Origin: Symsagittifera roscoffensis | Taxonomy: Eukaryota; Xenacoelomorpha; Acoela; Convolutidae | Reading direction: 5' to 3' | NCBI RefSeq assembly: GCF_963678635.1 | Contig: NC_087063.1 | Location: 15,257,006-15,321,005 of the forward strand | DNA length: 64,000 bases | In this document: positions 12,179 through 22,639 of the stretch, one piece after another | How positions within the stretch are numbered: position 1 is the first letter of the stretch | Layout of the letters: every line of letters begins with the position of its first letter | Translations under genes and position numbers: made by a program | Notes under the pieces: generated by a model | What the model was told of the DNA's origin: nothing | What the model saw: only the letters and a program-made list of their open reading frames with translations | Databases searched by the model: none

Positions 12179-12250
12179 CAATTTTGTAGACAGTTTGAGC
12201 CAGAGAAGGGGAGACTAAAAGGCATGTCCAGACTAGGAGCGTGTGAGTCA
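12179..12250 (-). CDS. Ionotropic glutamate receptor, signal-peptide exon (5' end uncertain)
   Basis: Seen: the minus-strand frame reads a hydrophobic core (TLLVWTCLLVSPSLA) followed by QTVYKIG and a consensus donor GTGAGT directly after position 12179. SLA/QT looks like a signal-peptidase site, and VYKIGG resembles the first strand of a mature glutamate receptor amino-terminal domain. The exon ends in phase 1, and the next exon (8552) supplies the matching two bases to give Gly. The start is unresolved. The frame stays open upstream to an ATG at 12494, but those 80-odd residues are charged and unlike a signal peptide. An AG just before 12250 is a possible acceptor, so the initiator Met may lie in a further upstream exon. 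The protein would be a secreted-then-membrane receptor subunit. The signal-peptide role is well supported; the exon's left-of-signal boundary is a guess. Confidence 0.65.
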
Positions 12251-12494
12251 CTTTCAACCAATCACAGACCGAGGAGACACATGCACGCCCACTTCCACCG
12301 CCTTTCCTCCTTCTACTCCAATTTGATGACCTCAAATGACCTCCGTGCCTGGAAGTTCTGCCATGATTAAGTTCAACTTTATCAAATTTTTCTGAACTCC
12401 GAATTACACGTGGGTCCTTGCTTTTTTGACAAGCTTTTGATCTTTGATAACTGCCAGAAAATCTGTTGATTTCGGGATTAGAATGAAAACCCAT

Positions 12495-14189
12495 TTGGAG
12501 CTAATTTTCAAATCAACTTTTGAAAATTTAAAATAGATAACAATAATAATAATAGTAGCTTTGTGATAAAAATGGCAGCGATTAATTTTATCGAAATAAA
12601 TTTTCTGAAACTTTATTTGTGAATATTTGGAAATCAATTTTCAAAGGAAATCCATTGACTATATATGTCTTGATTTTTTATAAGCAGCCATGAAATTTTT
12701 AACGCAATAATCATCATAAAAGATTCAGACGAAATTCAAATTCCCAGACATGAAAGTAAATAAGGAAAATAATTTTAGTCTGGATATTTCATTGAATATG
12801 CATATAGACCAACTGATTCAAACTCAATGAAAAAAAAATCACGGAAGAAATTTGAAAATCACGGTTTTTCTTTTTGTCTTCTGATTCAAAAATAGTGTAT
12901 TTTCAATGGCTGAAAAAGACCGGTACAATAATCGAATGGTATACGTAATAAAGAATATTTAAAGACTGTGCACATCATTTTTTGTAGTAATGGTCAGATC
13001 TCAAATATTTGAACGTTTCAGTTGAAGTTGTTGTTTTTTTCTGCAATATGATAAAAGTTGTCTTCGCATCATTTGCTTTTTAACCGCATAAATTTGAGCT
13101 GTTAGACAATAGAGTGAACAATGAAGAATAAAAATAGAGCTAAGTAAGTTGTTCTATCATGGAGGTCCGTCTACGTCAATATGTTCGTTAATTTTTGGTG
13201 TCCACCATCGGTTTAAAAACCATTTTTTCCAACTTTCATCGTGATTTGGTAACGCGTGTTCGACTCTAAATAATGTCTGTCAATGAATTTCAATGTAAAA
13301 GCGTGGTTTGCATTCCTCATTCAACAGACATTATGGCTGAAACAGAGACATATGCACATAAAATAAACGATTTACTTTTTTGCGCAAAAAAGTGAATACA
13401 CATTTTTTATATAATTTTTTCTAAAATTTATTTCAAAAAATTGGCGGAAATTCATTTAATTTAAAATGAGATTAAGATTTAATTAGGCGAAGTTTGAATC
13501 GAATGCATTGCAAGTCTATCTTGAAAGCTCATTTACATAGACGCGAATCAACCACTATAACCGTACAACCGTTTTGCATTAGTTGTCTGCACTAGTGGAC
13601 AAAATTAAGCGCAAATTCAGTTTTTTTTCTCTCCAAAATGCCTGTTTTCAAGAATGATTTTGGACAAATTTTACCGGGGCAAATTTTAATTGAACCTAAC
13701 TTTTTGCATAGACTAAGAGCGCATGATCAGAGCTGTTCTCTATGAAATTATAAAAATTTGACTTTAAAAACTTGCTAATTTTTTCCGGGTTTGAAAAGGC
13801 CAGTTTTTACCCTTTGCTCTAAGCATTTCATCGTCTGAACTTTTTTCGAAAAAGCGGTGAAACAAGGCGATATTATTGTAATGTTCAGTGTGACAACTTT
13901 ACTAAACTTAGAAATTTCTTAAAATTTCACGCGTTTTGAAAAACTTAGTTCAGGTGTTCAAAACTGGCATTTTCAGACCCGCAAAAAAAACTGATCAGTA
14001 TTTAAAATCATATTTTTATTATTTCATTTGCCCTTAATTTCATTTTGATTCAATTTTTCAGTGAAATTTATCCAAATTATCCTTGAAAACAGGCATTTCA
14101 GAGAGGCCAAACCTGAAATTGCGCTTAATTTGGTCCCCCAGTGTATAAACTAGCTTAAGTTTCAGTTTGTATGCAATTCGTTGAACTTG
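12495..14189. other. Intergenic DNA, no feature recognised
   Basis: AT-rich sequence upstream of the receptor's first visible exon. I saw no exon island, no repeat-family copy and no RNA gene. The receptor promoter may lie here, but no promoter element can be assigned by eye. Confidence 0.5.
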
Positions 14190-14190
14190 T

Positions 14191-14720
14191 TGTTCCGACT
14201 TTCGATACGAAAGTAACGGAATATTTGTGCTCAGGGTGGGTTTTTTTTCCTCAGACAATTTTTGACTTTTTAACTAGCCATTTTTGACTGAATTTTTTAA
14301 ATATCATTCAAAAAGTATTGTTGTCCTGAGCTCTAATTTGAAAATAATTTTAACTGTGATCGTTTTTTATAAAGTTATAGGGGTTTAAAGATTGCCATTT
14401 TGGCCAATTTGGGACAATTAATGCGCGATATCATTCGCGCTATTATTGCGTAAGCAGAGAGTTAATCCCACTTAGACATAGTTCCAAATTGGTTGAAAGA
14501 AGCCTATTTGCCCAAATTGATTTGTTACAAGGAGCAAAAGCTGTCCTTTTGTAGTTTATATGGCGTGAGGGGGGATGAATTTCAAATAAAATTTCAAATT
14601 TTTGACAACATTTTTTTTCATTTTATTTTATTACATCTAAATTTTTTATGTTATTACTACATTAACCTTAAAAAACAGTGGAAAAATTCAGGGTTTCGTA
14701 ATGATACGAGCAGTCTTGTT
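14191..14720 (+). mobile_element. Family B repeat, copy 2
   Basis: A near-complete copy. It starts TGTTCCGACTTTCGATACGA, carries the block GCGCGATATCATTCGCGCTA, and ends CAGGGTTTCGTAATGATACG then AGCAGTCTTGTT. It is followed head-to-tail by copy 3. Confidence 0.8.
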
Positions 14721-14726
14721 ATTATT

Positions 14727-15245
14727 CTTCCGAATTTTGTAGCAAAAGTAACGGAATATTCGTGATCGGGCTGGTTTTTTTTTTCTTCAGACAAATTTTG
14801 ACTTTTTAACTAGCCATTTTTGACGGAATTTTTTAGAAAACCTTCAAAAAGTATTGTTGTCCTGAGCTTAAAATTGAAAAGATATTTCACCATAAAGTTA
14901 TGGGGGTTTAAAGATTGTCATTTTGGCCAATTTGGGACAATTAACGCGCGATATATTTCGCGCTATTAACGCGTAAGCGGATATTTAATCTGTCTTGGAA
15001 ATAATTCCAAATTGGGTGAAAGAAGCTTATTTGTCATAAATGATTTGTTAAAAGGAGCAAAATTTATCCTTTTGTATTATATATGGCGTGTGGGGGGTGA
15101 TTTTCACAAAAAAATCTCAAATTTTAGAAAAAAGTTTTTTCATTTATTTTATTACATTTAATTTTTATAATGTTATTACTGCTCCATAGACCTTAAAAGG
15201 CAGTCGGAGCATTCAGGGCTTCGCCCTGATACGAGCATTCTTGTT
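14727..15245 (+). mobile_element. Family B repeat, copy 3, head-to-tail with copy 2
   Basis: Starts CTTCCGAATTTTGTAGC, carries GCGCGATATATTTCGCGCTA, and ends with the terminal hairpin TCAGGGCTTCGCCCTGA (arms 15213-15219 and 15223-15229) followed by TACGAGCATTCTTGTT. The two copies agree throughout, which defines the family boundaries well. Confidence 0.8.
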
Positions 15246-17980
15246 TCAATTTTTCTCACCAATTTTTGGAAAACATCGGAGGACAAGTAATAAGTTTGGT
15301 TTTGACAAAAAAGAATAGCGTGGATTATCATGCCCATATAAACAAATTATTGAGAAGAAAAATATGGAGGAAAAACAATGGTATCTTCAAGCGAACGATT
15401 CAAGGATTCGATATTTTTATCACCAAAGAAACTTCCACCTATCCTGAAATTTTTCTAAAGGCGCCTGTGGCTTTATTTTTTTTCTACAAGAAAATCATCA
15501 AAAATTCCATAAACTTGATTTTTAAAATGATTTATTTGTCTTTGACATCAATCACTTTGGTGGATTAGTTTTAATAAAAAATTAAATTTTTTGACCAGGA
15601 ACAATCGTCGTAAAATTATAAAAAGATATATTTTTTATATTACTTTTCCGATCGGATTCGTACTTTGGTCAAGATTTGAAAAAATATACACTTGCTCTTG
15701 CCACAAAGTATCTTCAACGCTTCCAAGATCGGTACTCAATCGAATTGTTATTAGAACAAGTGATTACCCAGGAATAACTATAGAGATAAATTAAGATAAC
15801 TTGAATTGGTAAGATAGAAGACTACAAGGTGACTATTTAATCTACGGAACAACTTGTTAATGATAACAAAAGTGAATCTTGGAAAACTAGCGGTTTAACC
15901 GCAGCGTCAGACAAACTCGTTCGCTAGGTATCAGTTGTTTTTAAATTAAATCTCAAACATAAGCTTCTGAAGAAATGGAAACACCGAAACTTCAGGCATT
16001 TTTTTTGGTTGACTCTCCGTGAAATAGATAGTTTGATCTAAATTCCAATGATTTAATTAGTGATCTGAGATAAAAATTCACCTTAAAGTAAGTCAAGTTG
16101 GCCAACTAATTTAGTTGAAATTTCGAACGAGTTGATATTCAGAAGAAGACCCTTAAGAAAAGTTTAATTGAAGGTGGTACAGAATTTAGGGTTTAGATTT
16201 CAAAATGAACTCGACAGTTATTCACCGCATGTGAAGAGCTAAACAAGAAACGGTTAAAATATAAAACCAGCCTTCAGTACTGTTTTAAGGAGAAATAATA
16301 CTTTAAAGTTTCGGTTCAAGTTGAGAAAAAGCGCCCACAATACGCCGTGTAAATTCTCGATTCTATTTGGTAAACTCTTGTCTTTAAATTTTGTTTGAAG
16401 CCTTTCGTGTATTACAAAAAGCTCTTTGAAATCATGAAATCGTTGCCTGGCCTAGTACTATCGCGGTAATCATACCAAAATGTTATAAATATTTCTCTTC
16501 AACTGAATGACGACCTTTAAAACAACAATTTACATGTCTTTTCTCGATAGCTAATTTTGTCCAGAGCTCAGATTTTCAGGAAAAGTTTGAGGTCCTTATT
16601 TTCATGGTCGAGTTGGTTTGGAATATATCAACGCGATCAAGAATGTTACAGAGAGCGCGGACTACAATGTAATTAATTTTACAGATTTTGAAGTAACCTT
16701 GAAGTAAAAAACCATAAATTTTTGTCACGAACAAAGTGTAAAAATTTATGTCAGGATTCTTGCAAAATAAATGCAAAAACTACTCCTGATTCTAATGAAA
16801 AACGTCAAATTTAGAGCATTTACAAGAAGAGTAAAATATAAATCTGTATGTTCTGAATATCCAAATAGAGGGTTTTTTCATCTGGTAACTTTTAAACAAT
16901 AAAATCTCCGGCCATAAACCAATAATTACATAATTGCTATGTTCATGGTCACCTTATGTTTTAGAAAACATCAATAAAAGTTCCAGCTGTAGCAATAAGA
17001 TCAATTAACAGTTTCACAGAACTTTCTTTCTGCTTTTTGGATTATCGCCTAATTTTTATCACAAAAAGTGATTTGTCACCTTTAGAGCAAAATTTTGGAA
17101 AATTGAAGTGAAAAACAACTTATCTGTCAAACTGACTCTAAAAAACGCTCTTCATTTTGAGATAATAAATCCCAAGGCTCATATGTACAATACACAACAC
17201 TTGTTCGCTGAATACAATTGCCACTTTTTCAAAATGAAATTCAATTAAAACAATTTAGAACAAAAAAAATGTAGCATGATTGATTGACCCAAATATTGAT
17301 GGTTAGATTTTTTTCTAGATTATTTAAGAGTGTGAGAGGAAACTTGAGTTTTTACTGAATAGTTTTATCTAGCAACCAAAACAATCGATACATTTTCCAA
17401 CATCCGCTATTTGAAAAAACATGCCAAAAAAATAAAACAGCATCTTCTCAGTGATACAACTGCGTAAAATTTTTTAGTGGCTCATTCCCTAGGGAGACGA
17501 AATTCGATAAAAAGACGTTTTGAGGAATTGTTGGGAACTCATGAACTTTTTCGAGTCCTTTCAATAAAAATTTATTGCTATTTTAATCAATTGACCTCAA
17601 ATATGTTAATTTGAAAATTCGAAAAATCACTCATTTTTTCTTAACTGTCTTGAAATTTTTTTTTCAGTAAATGAAAAATAGAGTTTTGGTTTAGTAGGAA
17701 AAGAAGCGTAGAGAATACAAATATAAAACACTTCTGCATACATTTAAAGATCAAAATATCACACTATTAAGCTGTTTTGTTTTTCAATTTAACTTACACA
17801 ATGAAATTTTGAGTATTTGGTTCAAAATCACTAAAAATTGAACTGCTTATAGTTAACTTATGCAAACATTGCGAGAACATTGCGTTGTGCAGAAGCACTT
17901 TATTTTTGATATGAAACAAAATTAAGGAAAGAAGAAAGGACATTTCAATTTCAAAACTTTACGTTTTCTTTACCAGCTTT
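15246..17980. other. Intergenic DNA, no gene recognised
   Basis: AT-rich sequence with only chance-length open frames (for example 15266-15568 on the plus strand). These have low-complexity Lys/Ile/Phe-rich translations and no splice context. Confidence 0.5.
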
Positions 17981-17982
17981 TT

Positions 17983-18485
17983 TGTTCCGACTTTCGAAGA
18001 AAACGGAATATTTATTATCGGTGTGTTTTTTATTCAGTCAAGTTTCATCGATTAATATAAAAATTTTCAACAAAATTTTTTATACCCAATTGAAGTTATC
18101 GAGTTCCTCAGTTCAAATGTAAAAAAATATATTTCACCTCTGATTATTTTTTGTTAAGTTCTGGGCGTTTGAACATTACCAAATTTGCCATGTTCTGGAT
18201 TAAATTATGCGCGCTTTGAAAAGTTTATTCATGTTGCTGAGAGCGTAACGCGAATTATTTATGCGTGGCAAATTATCCCGCCTAACAAAATCGTTCCGAA
18301 ATGAATTGAGGCTAGCTAATTGAGCTAATTGGGCGTTTTAATTTTGTACGGCTCAAAATTTTACACTTTGGTATTGACTAAAATGTATAGGTTTTCAATA
18401 ATTTCTTTTCCCAAAAATTATTCGATATGAATTGAGGGACAGTCGAAACATTCCGGAGTTGTCCTGATATACTAACAGTCTTTTT
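17983..18485 (+). mobile_element. Family B repeat, copy 4 (diverged subfamily)
   Basis: Starts TGTTCCGACTTTCGAAG and has the subfamily-specific block TTTATGCGTGGCAAATTATC, also found at 28070-28510. It ends GAAACATTCCGGAGTTGTCC then ACAGTC. The family hairpin is degraded here. Confidence 0.7.
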
Positions 18486-18543
18486 TCACTTCAGACATGT
18501 TCAAAAGCAGTCACAACACTCAGTACTTCGCCTTGATGCTTTT

Positions 18544-19045
18544 TGTTCCGATTTCGTAACGAAAGTAACGAAATATTTGTGCTCGGGTTGATTTTTTTCT
18601 TCAAACTTCGTTTATTTAACTGATCATTTTCAGCAAAACTTTTTTTATTATTGAAAAAGTATTGTTGTCTTTAGCTGAAACTTGGAAAGAATTTTCAACT
18701 GTTATCAATTTTTGTAAAAATATGGGGGTTTATGCTTGCCACTTTGATCAGTTTGGGACAATTAACGCGCAATATATTCGGCGCTATTACAGCGTAAGCG
18801 GAGATTTTAGCCGCCTTAGAAGCTGTTCCAAATTGGTTGAAGGAAGCTTATTTGCCACAATTGATTTACTAACAGGAGCGAAATCAATTACTTTGTACTT
18901 AAGATGGCGCGTGGGGGATGTTTTTTTTGACAAAAATCTGAAAATAAAAAAAATAATTTTACTTTTTTACATTTAATTCTTTCATGTTATTATTGCTCTA
19001 TAGACCTTCAAGGACAGATGGAACATTCAGAGCTTGGCCTGAGAA
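18544..19045 (+). mobile_element. Family B repeat, copy 5
   Basis: Starts TGTTCCGATTTCGTAACG, contains ATTAACGCGCAATATATTCG and the tail GATGGAACATTCAGAGCTTG. It lies 60 bp after copy 4 in the same orientation, with a broken tail fragment between them. Confidence 0.7.
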
Positions 19046-21430
19046 AAATATTGAGAAGAATATCAAAATCAATATGATTTTTTATGAGGAGTATTTTTCT
19101 GTTCAAAGGATGAAATATGCATTAAAAACTTGTGAAAAAGTTTGCCGAACATTTTTAGGTGCCTTTTGAAAAGCTGTTAAAAATGATTAAAAATTTTTTT
19201 TGTTTCAAGAATTTATTGAAAAATTGACTATTTTACTGAAACAAACCATATTCATCCTATATAACCATCATTAAATAAAAATGGGCTTTCATGTTTCAAG
19301 TTTCATATACCAGAGCTGATGACTGTAATTGAGAACAAGGCTTTTTTCCCAGTATTTTTTTTTTAAAAAGAAGACAAGTCTGAGGTTCAAATACCGGCCC
19401 GATTTTTTATTTTTTGACAAGTGTGTACATATGTTTATGTGTACATGAAAATCTAGCTTTATATATGGAACCTCTGAATTTTCTCACAGCTTTCTTCCAA
19501 ACCTCTAAGAAAATGACAAATTTTTATTTGGAGTTCCATCACTTTTCAGGCTCTTCTCACTTAACCTAGAGTTAAAGAACGCACCTTTGGAACATAAAGC
19601 CATAGTTTTGAGTCCCGGCCTCACCTTGATTTTCTTTGATGTGACAAAACTGAGTTTTTGTTCCAAAAACTTGAATTGACGGAGTATCGCCTTTTACTTC
19701 ATTGAATTTTTTTTCTAAGCATTTTTGACTACACGTGAAAGACGTTCTGTAATTTGTATTATTACTGAATCAAGTTTTCTTCAATAATTTTTTTTTGCTT
19801 TATTGGGTTCAATTCATGCTAATTAGATTTATTACCCCATTTTGTGTGCTTAAAAACGCAAAAGTAGATTGTTATGTTATTTTGTGTTTTTTAATTTTTC
19901 AGGAGGAATGAAGCGTAAAACTAGTGTTGCTGTCTGCTTAGACGCCACTAAGAGAATGATTTTGAATGCTTATTTAACGGGGGTGAAATTGTTCCTTGGC
20001 ATGTTCATCCGAAACTAAAGTGTAATTTTTTTAGATTTAGTTTTTTTTTGCCTTTTTAAAAATCAGTTTCTTCGTCTTAGTGGCTTCTATCTCAATTTTT
20101 GCTAATTTACGGGACTGTGATTGTTCTACATAGCAAATGTTGCGAAGCTCGTTTCACTTTTTGTCAAAAACGAAGCAAAAAAAAAACGTTTAAGTCACAA
20201 TTGCTTTATGTCCTCTAAAAATTTGTGGTCTGATTTTTTGAACGGGGAAAAATGTGAAATCGGGTGGCATCAATTTCAAAAACTTTGTGCAGTTTTATTG
20301 TGGATTTTGTTAAAAGTCTTTAAACGGTGATTTAGATTCCAAAAGTTTTCAAAGATTGTTTCGCCTTTTTGTAAAAATTCCAAAAAACTATAATGACACT
20401 GAACTCAATTTTGATGACGCTCAACTTTATTTTACTGTGTTTTTTTATGAGTACCACTGATTCGTCTAATTTACAAATTTTTTTTTAATACATTTTTTCG
20501 ATTTGAGTCGGATGGTCGGAGCATCGGGTATCAATTGCGCAGCAATCGGATACCTTTCTTCAAAACTTGCCGTGAACACTCAAAGTTTCTTTACTTTTAA
20601 TCAAATTTTAATCAAAGTAACTTTTAATCAAAGTAACAAATAATCAACCAATGGCACTCAACGAACTAATTTATCTTTTTGTATTAGAAAAAAAGGAAAC
20701 AAATAAAGATTTAAAAAAATTTAAAGGCTCCATCAAAACATTTTGAGCAGGTTTTCAAATTCATTCTAGAACTTATTGTATACGAGTTGACGCGGAGGTT
20801 AAAACTACATGAAATTCAACACGACAGGCCGACAGAAAATGGGTTAAAAGCTCCATAAGTAGGAAAAAACGTTCAAAACAGCTTGATCTGAAAAATTACT
20901 TTTGTGTCATTTTAATTTTTCGAGGAAAGATTTTTCGAGAAAAGCAAAAAAAAATTATCAGTGTTAAATTTGCTGTGGTTCTCAAGCCGATAAAATTTGA
21001 ACTTACGCTTTCTGAGCCAAAAAAAAACATTTTGCATGAGAGTTTTGAGCTATAAAAAAAATTTATGTTCCCAAAACACAAACATGCTAATAGCATGTTT
21101 ACCGTCAAATAATGCATCATGAAGTGAATAAGCCGAAATAAAATGAGAAGAGACTTTGACAACCGAACAACAACAAAAAAAACAAATGTAAAAAGAAATC
21201 AAACAAAAAAGATGCTTATAAATTTACAACCAAAATAAAACATAAAAATGCTCTCCAGACAACCATCAGCAACCACAAAAAGCTACCAGTAGTTAGATTT
21301 GAAGTTTCCTTTATCGAGCATATCAGGTCAATTGATTCAGTGATTTTTTTACACTTTTGCATTAATTTGTAGGTCAAATTAATTTTGAATTTAAATTTCA
21401 CTATAAAAATTTGAAAAATTAAAATAAAAT
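19046..21430. other. Intergenic DNA, no gene recognised
   Basis: AT-rich. It contains isolated B-box-like strings (AGGTTCAAATACCGG near 19384 and GTTTTGAGTCCCGG near 19608), but nothing folds as a tRNA. It also contains one hairpin-like tail, GGGTATCAATTGCGC followed by AGCAATCGGATACC, near 20526-20555. Confidence 0.45.
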
Positions 21431-21449
21431 AGTGCTAAAGAAAGATAAA

Positions 21450-21625
21450 CTCTAGTCCCAACGTAAATACTCGACATTGGCTAATGTTCAACATAATGAC
21501 AATCAAGTGTCGAAATAAAAATTAGAATTGCCAATCTGGCTATTTGAGATGAATAATTTTAATGTTATCAAGTTTTTTATGAGCACGCAGAATTGGCGGG
21601 AAGTTATCAAAAGTCACTGAAAACT
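21450..21625 (+). repeat. Direct repeat D, left copy
   Basis: Matches 22450-22615 over about 165 bp. Shared strings include CATAATGACAATCAAGTGTC, TGGCTATTTGAGATGA and TATGAGCACGCAGAATTGGC. The two copies bracket a family B element. Confidence 0.7.
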
Positions 21626-21914
21626 GAATTGCGTTTAATTAATTGAGCCAAACTGATTCTAATCACTTGATTGAGAAAGAGAGACAATTAAGAACACTGG
21701 AATTAAATGATCACTTATAACTCGACATTGGCATGGAAACAAAAACCTACAGACTGTTTTTCCCCAACAAAGATAAAATGTTTTGAGATATTTCAGTTGC
21801 ATCTTGAAAGACAACTGAAAATTTCTAATAGGATGTATCATTTAAAACTGCTCAAAATTTCATTTTGAATTACAAAAATTTTAAAGATTGAACTAAAATA
21901 GTTCTATAGAAAGA

Positions 21915-22432
21915 CAAGACTGCTTGTATCAGGGCGAAGCCCTGAATGTTCCGACTGCCTTTTAAGATGTATGGAGCAGTAATAACATTAAAAAATTAAA
22001 CGAAATAAAATAAATGAAAAATTTATTTTACTAAAACTTGAATTTTTTTTATGAAAATCATCCCTCCACACGCCATATTAAATACAAAAGGACAGATTTT
22101 GCTCCTTGTAAAAAGTCAATTATGGCAAATAAGCTTCTTTAAACCAATTTGGAACAATTTCTAAGATGGATTAAATCTCCGCTTACGCATTATTAGCGCG
22201 AAATATATCGCGCGTATTTTTTGTCCAAAGTTGGCCAAAATGGCAATCTTTAAACCCAATAACTTTACGAAAAATGATCACAGGTGTAATACTTTTTCAA
22301 ATTTAAGCTTAGGACAACAATATCTTCTGAATGATATAAAAAATCCCGTCAAAAAAGGCTAGCTAAAAAGTCGAAGAGAAAAAACCCACCCCGAGCACAA
22401 ATATTCCGTTACTTTCGTATCGAAAGTCGGGA
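21915..22432 (-). mobile_element. Family B repeat, copy 6 (best hairpin)
   Basis: On the plus strand it begins CAAGACTGCTTGTATCAGGG and the hairpin TCAGGGCGAAGCCCTGA, and ends TTACTTTCGTATCGAAAGTC. All conserved family blocks are present in reverse order. It lies between the two copies of direct repeat D. Confidence 0.8.
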
Positions 22433-22449
22433 TTATAAACTCTGGGCTC

Positions 22450-22615
22450 AATTGAAGTACGCAATATTGGCTAATTTTCAACATAATGACAATCAAGTGT
22501 CAAGATAACATTTAGAATTGCCATTCTGGCTATTTGAGATGATTAATTTTAATATTATCAAGTATTTTATGAGCACGCAGAATTGGCGGCCAATTAGTTC
22601 TGATCAAAAATCACT
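22450..22615 (+). repeat. Direct repeat D, right copy
   Basis: Second copy of the 21450-21625 sequence, a few percent diverged by eye. Confidence 0.7.
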
Positions 22616-22639
22616 AATAACTGAATTGCGTCTACTTAT

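Noticed and set aside
15266..15568. 100-codon plus-strand open frame
   Set aside because: Lys/Ile/Phe-rich translation typical of AT-rich noncoding DNA, with no homology features.
19370..19640. B-box-like strings suggesting tRNA genes or SINEs
   Set aside because: Only isolated B-box matches; no A box at the right distance and no foldable cloverleaf.
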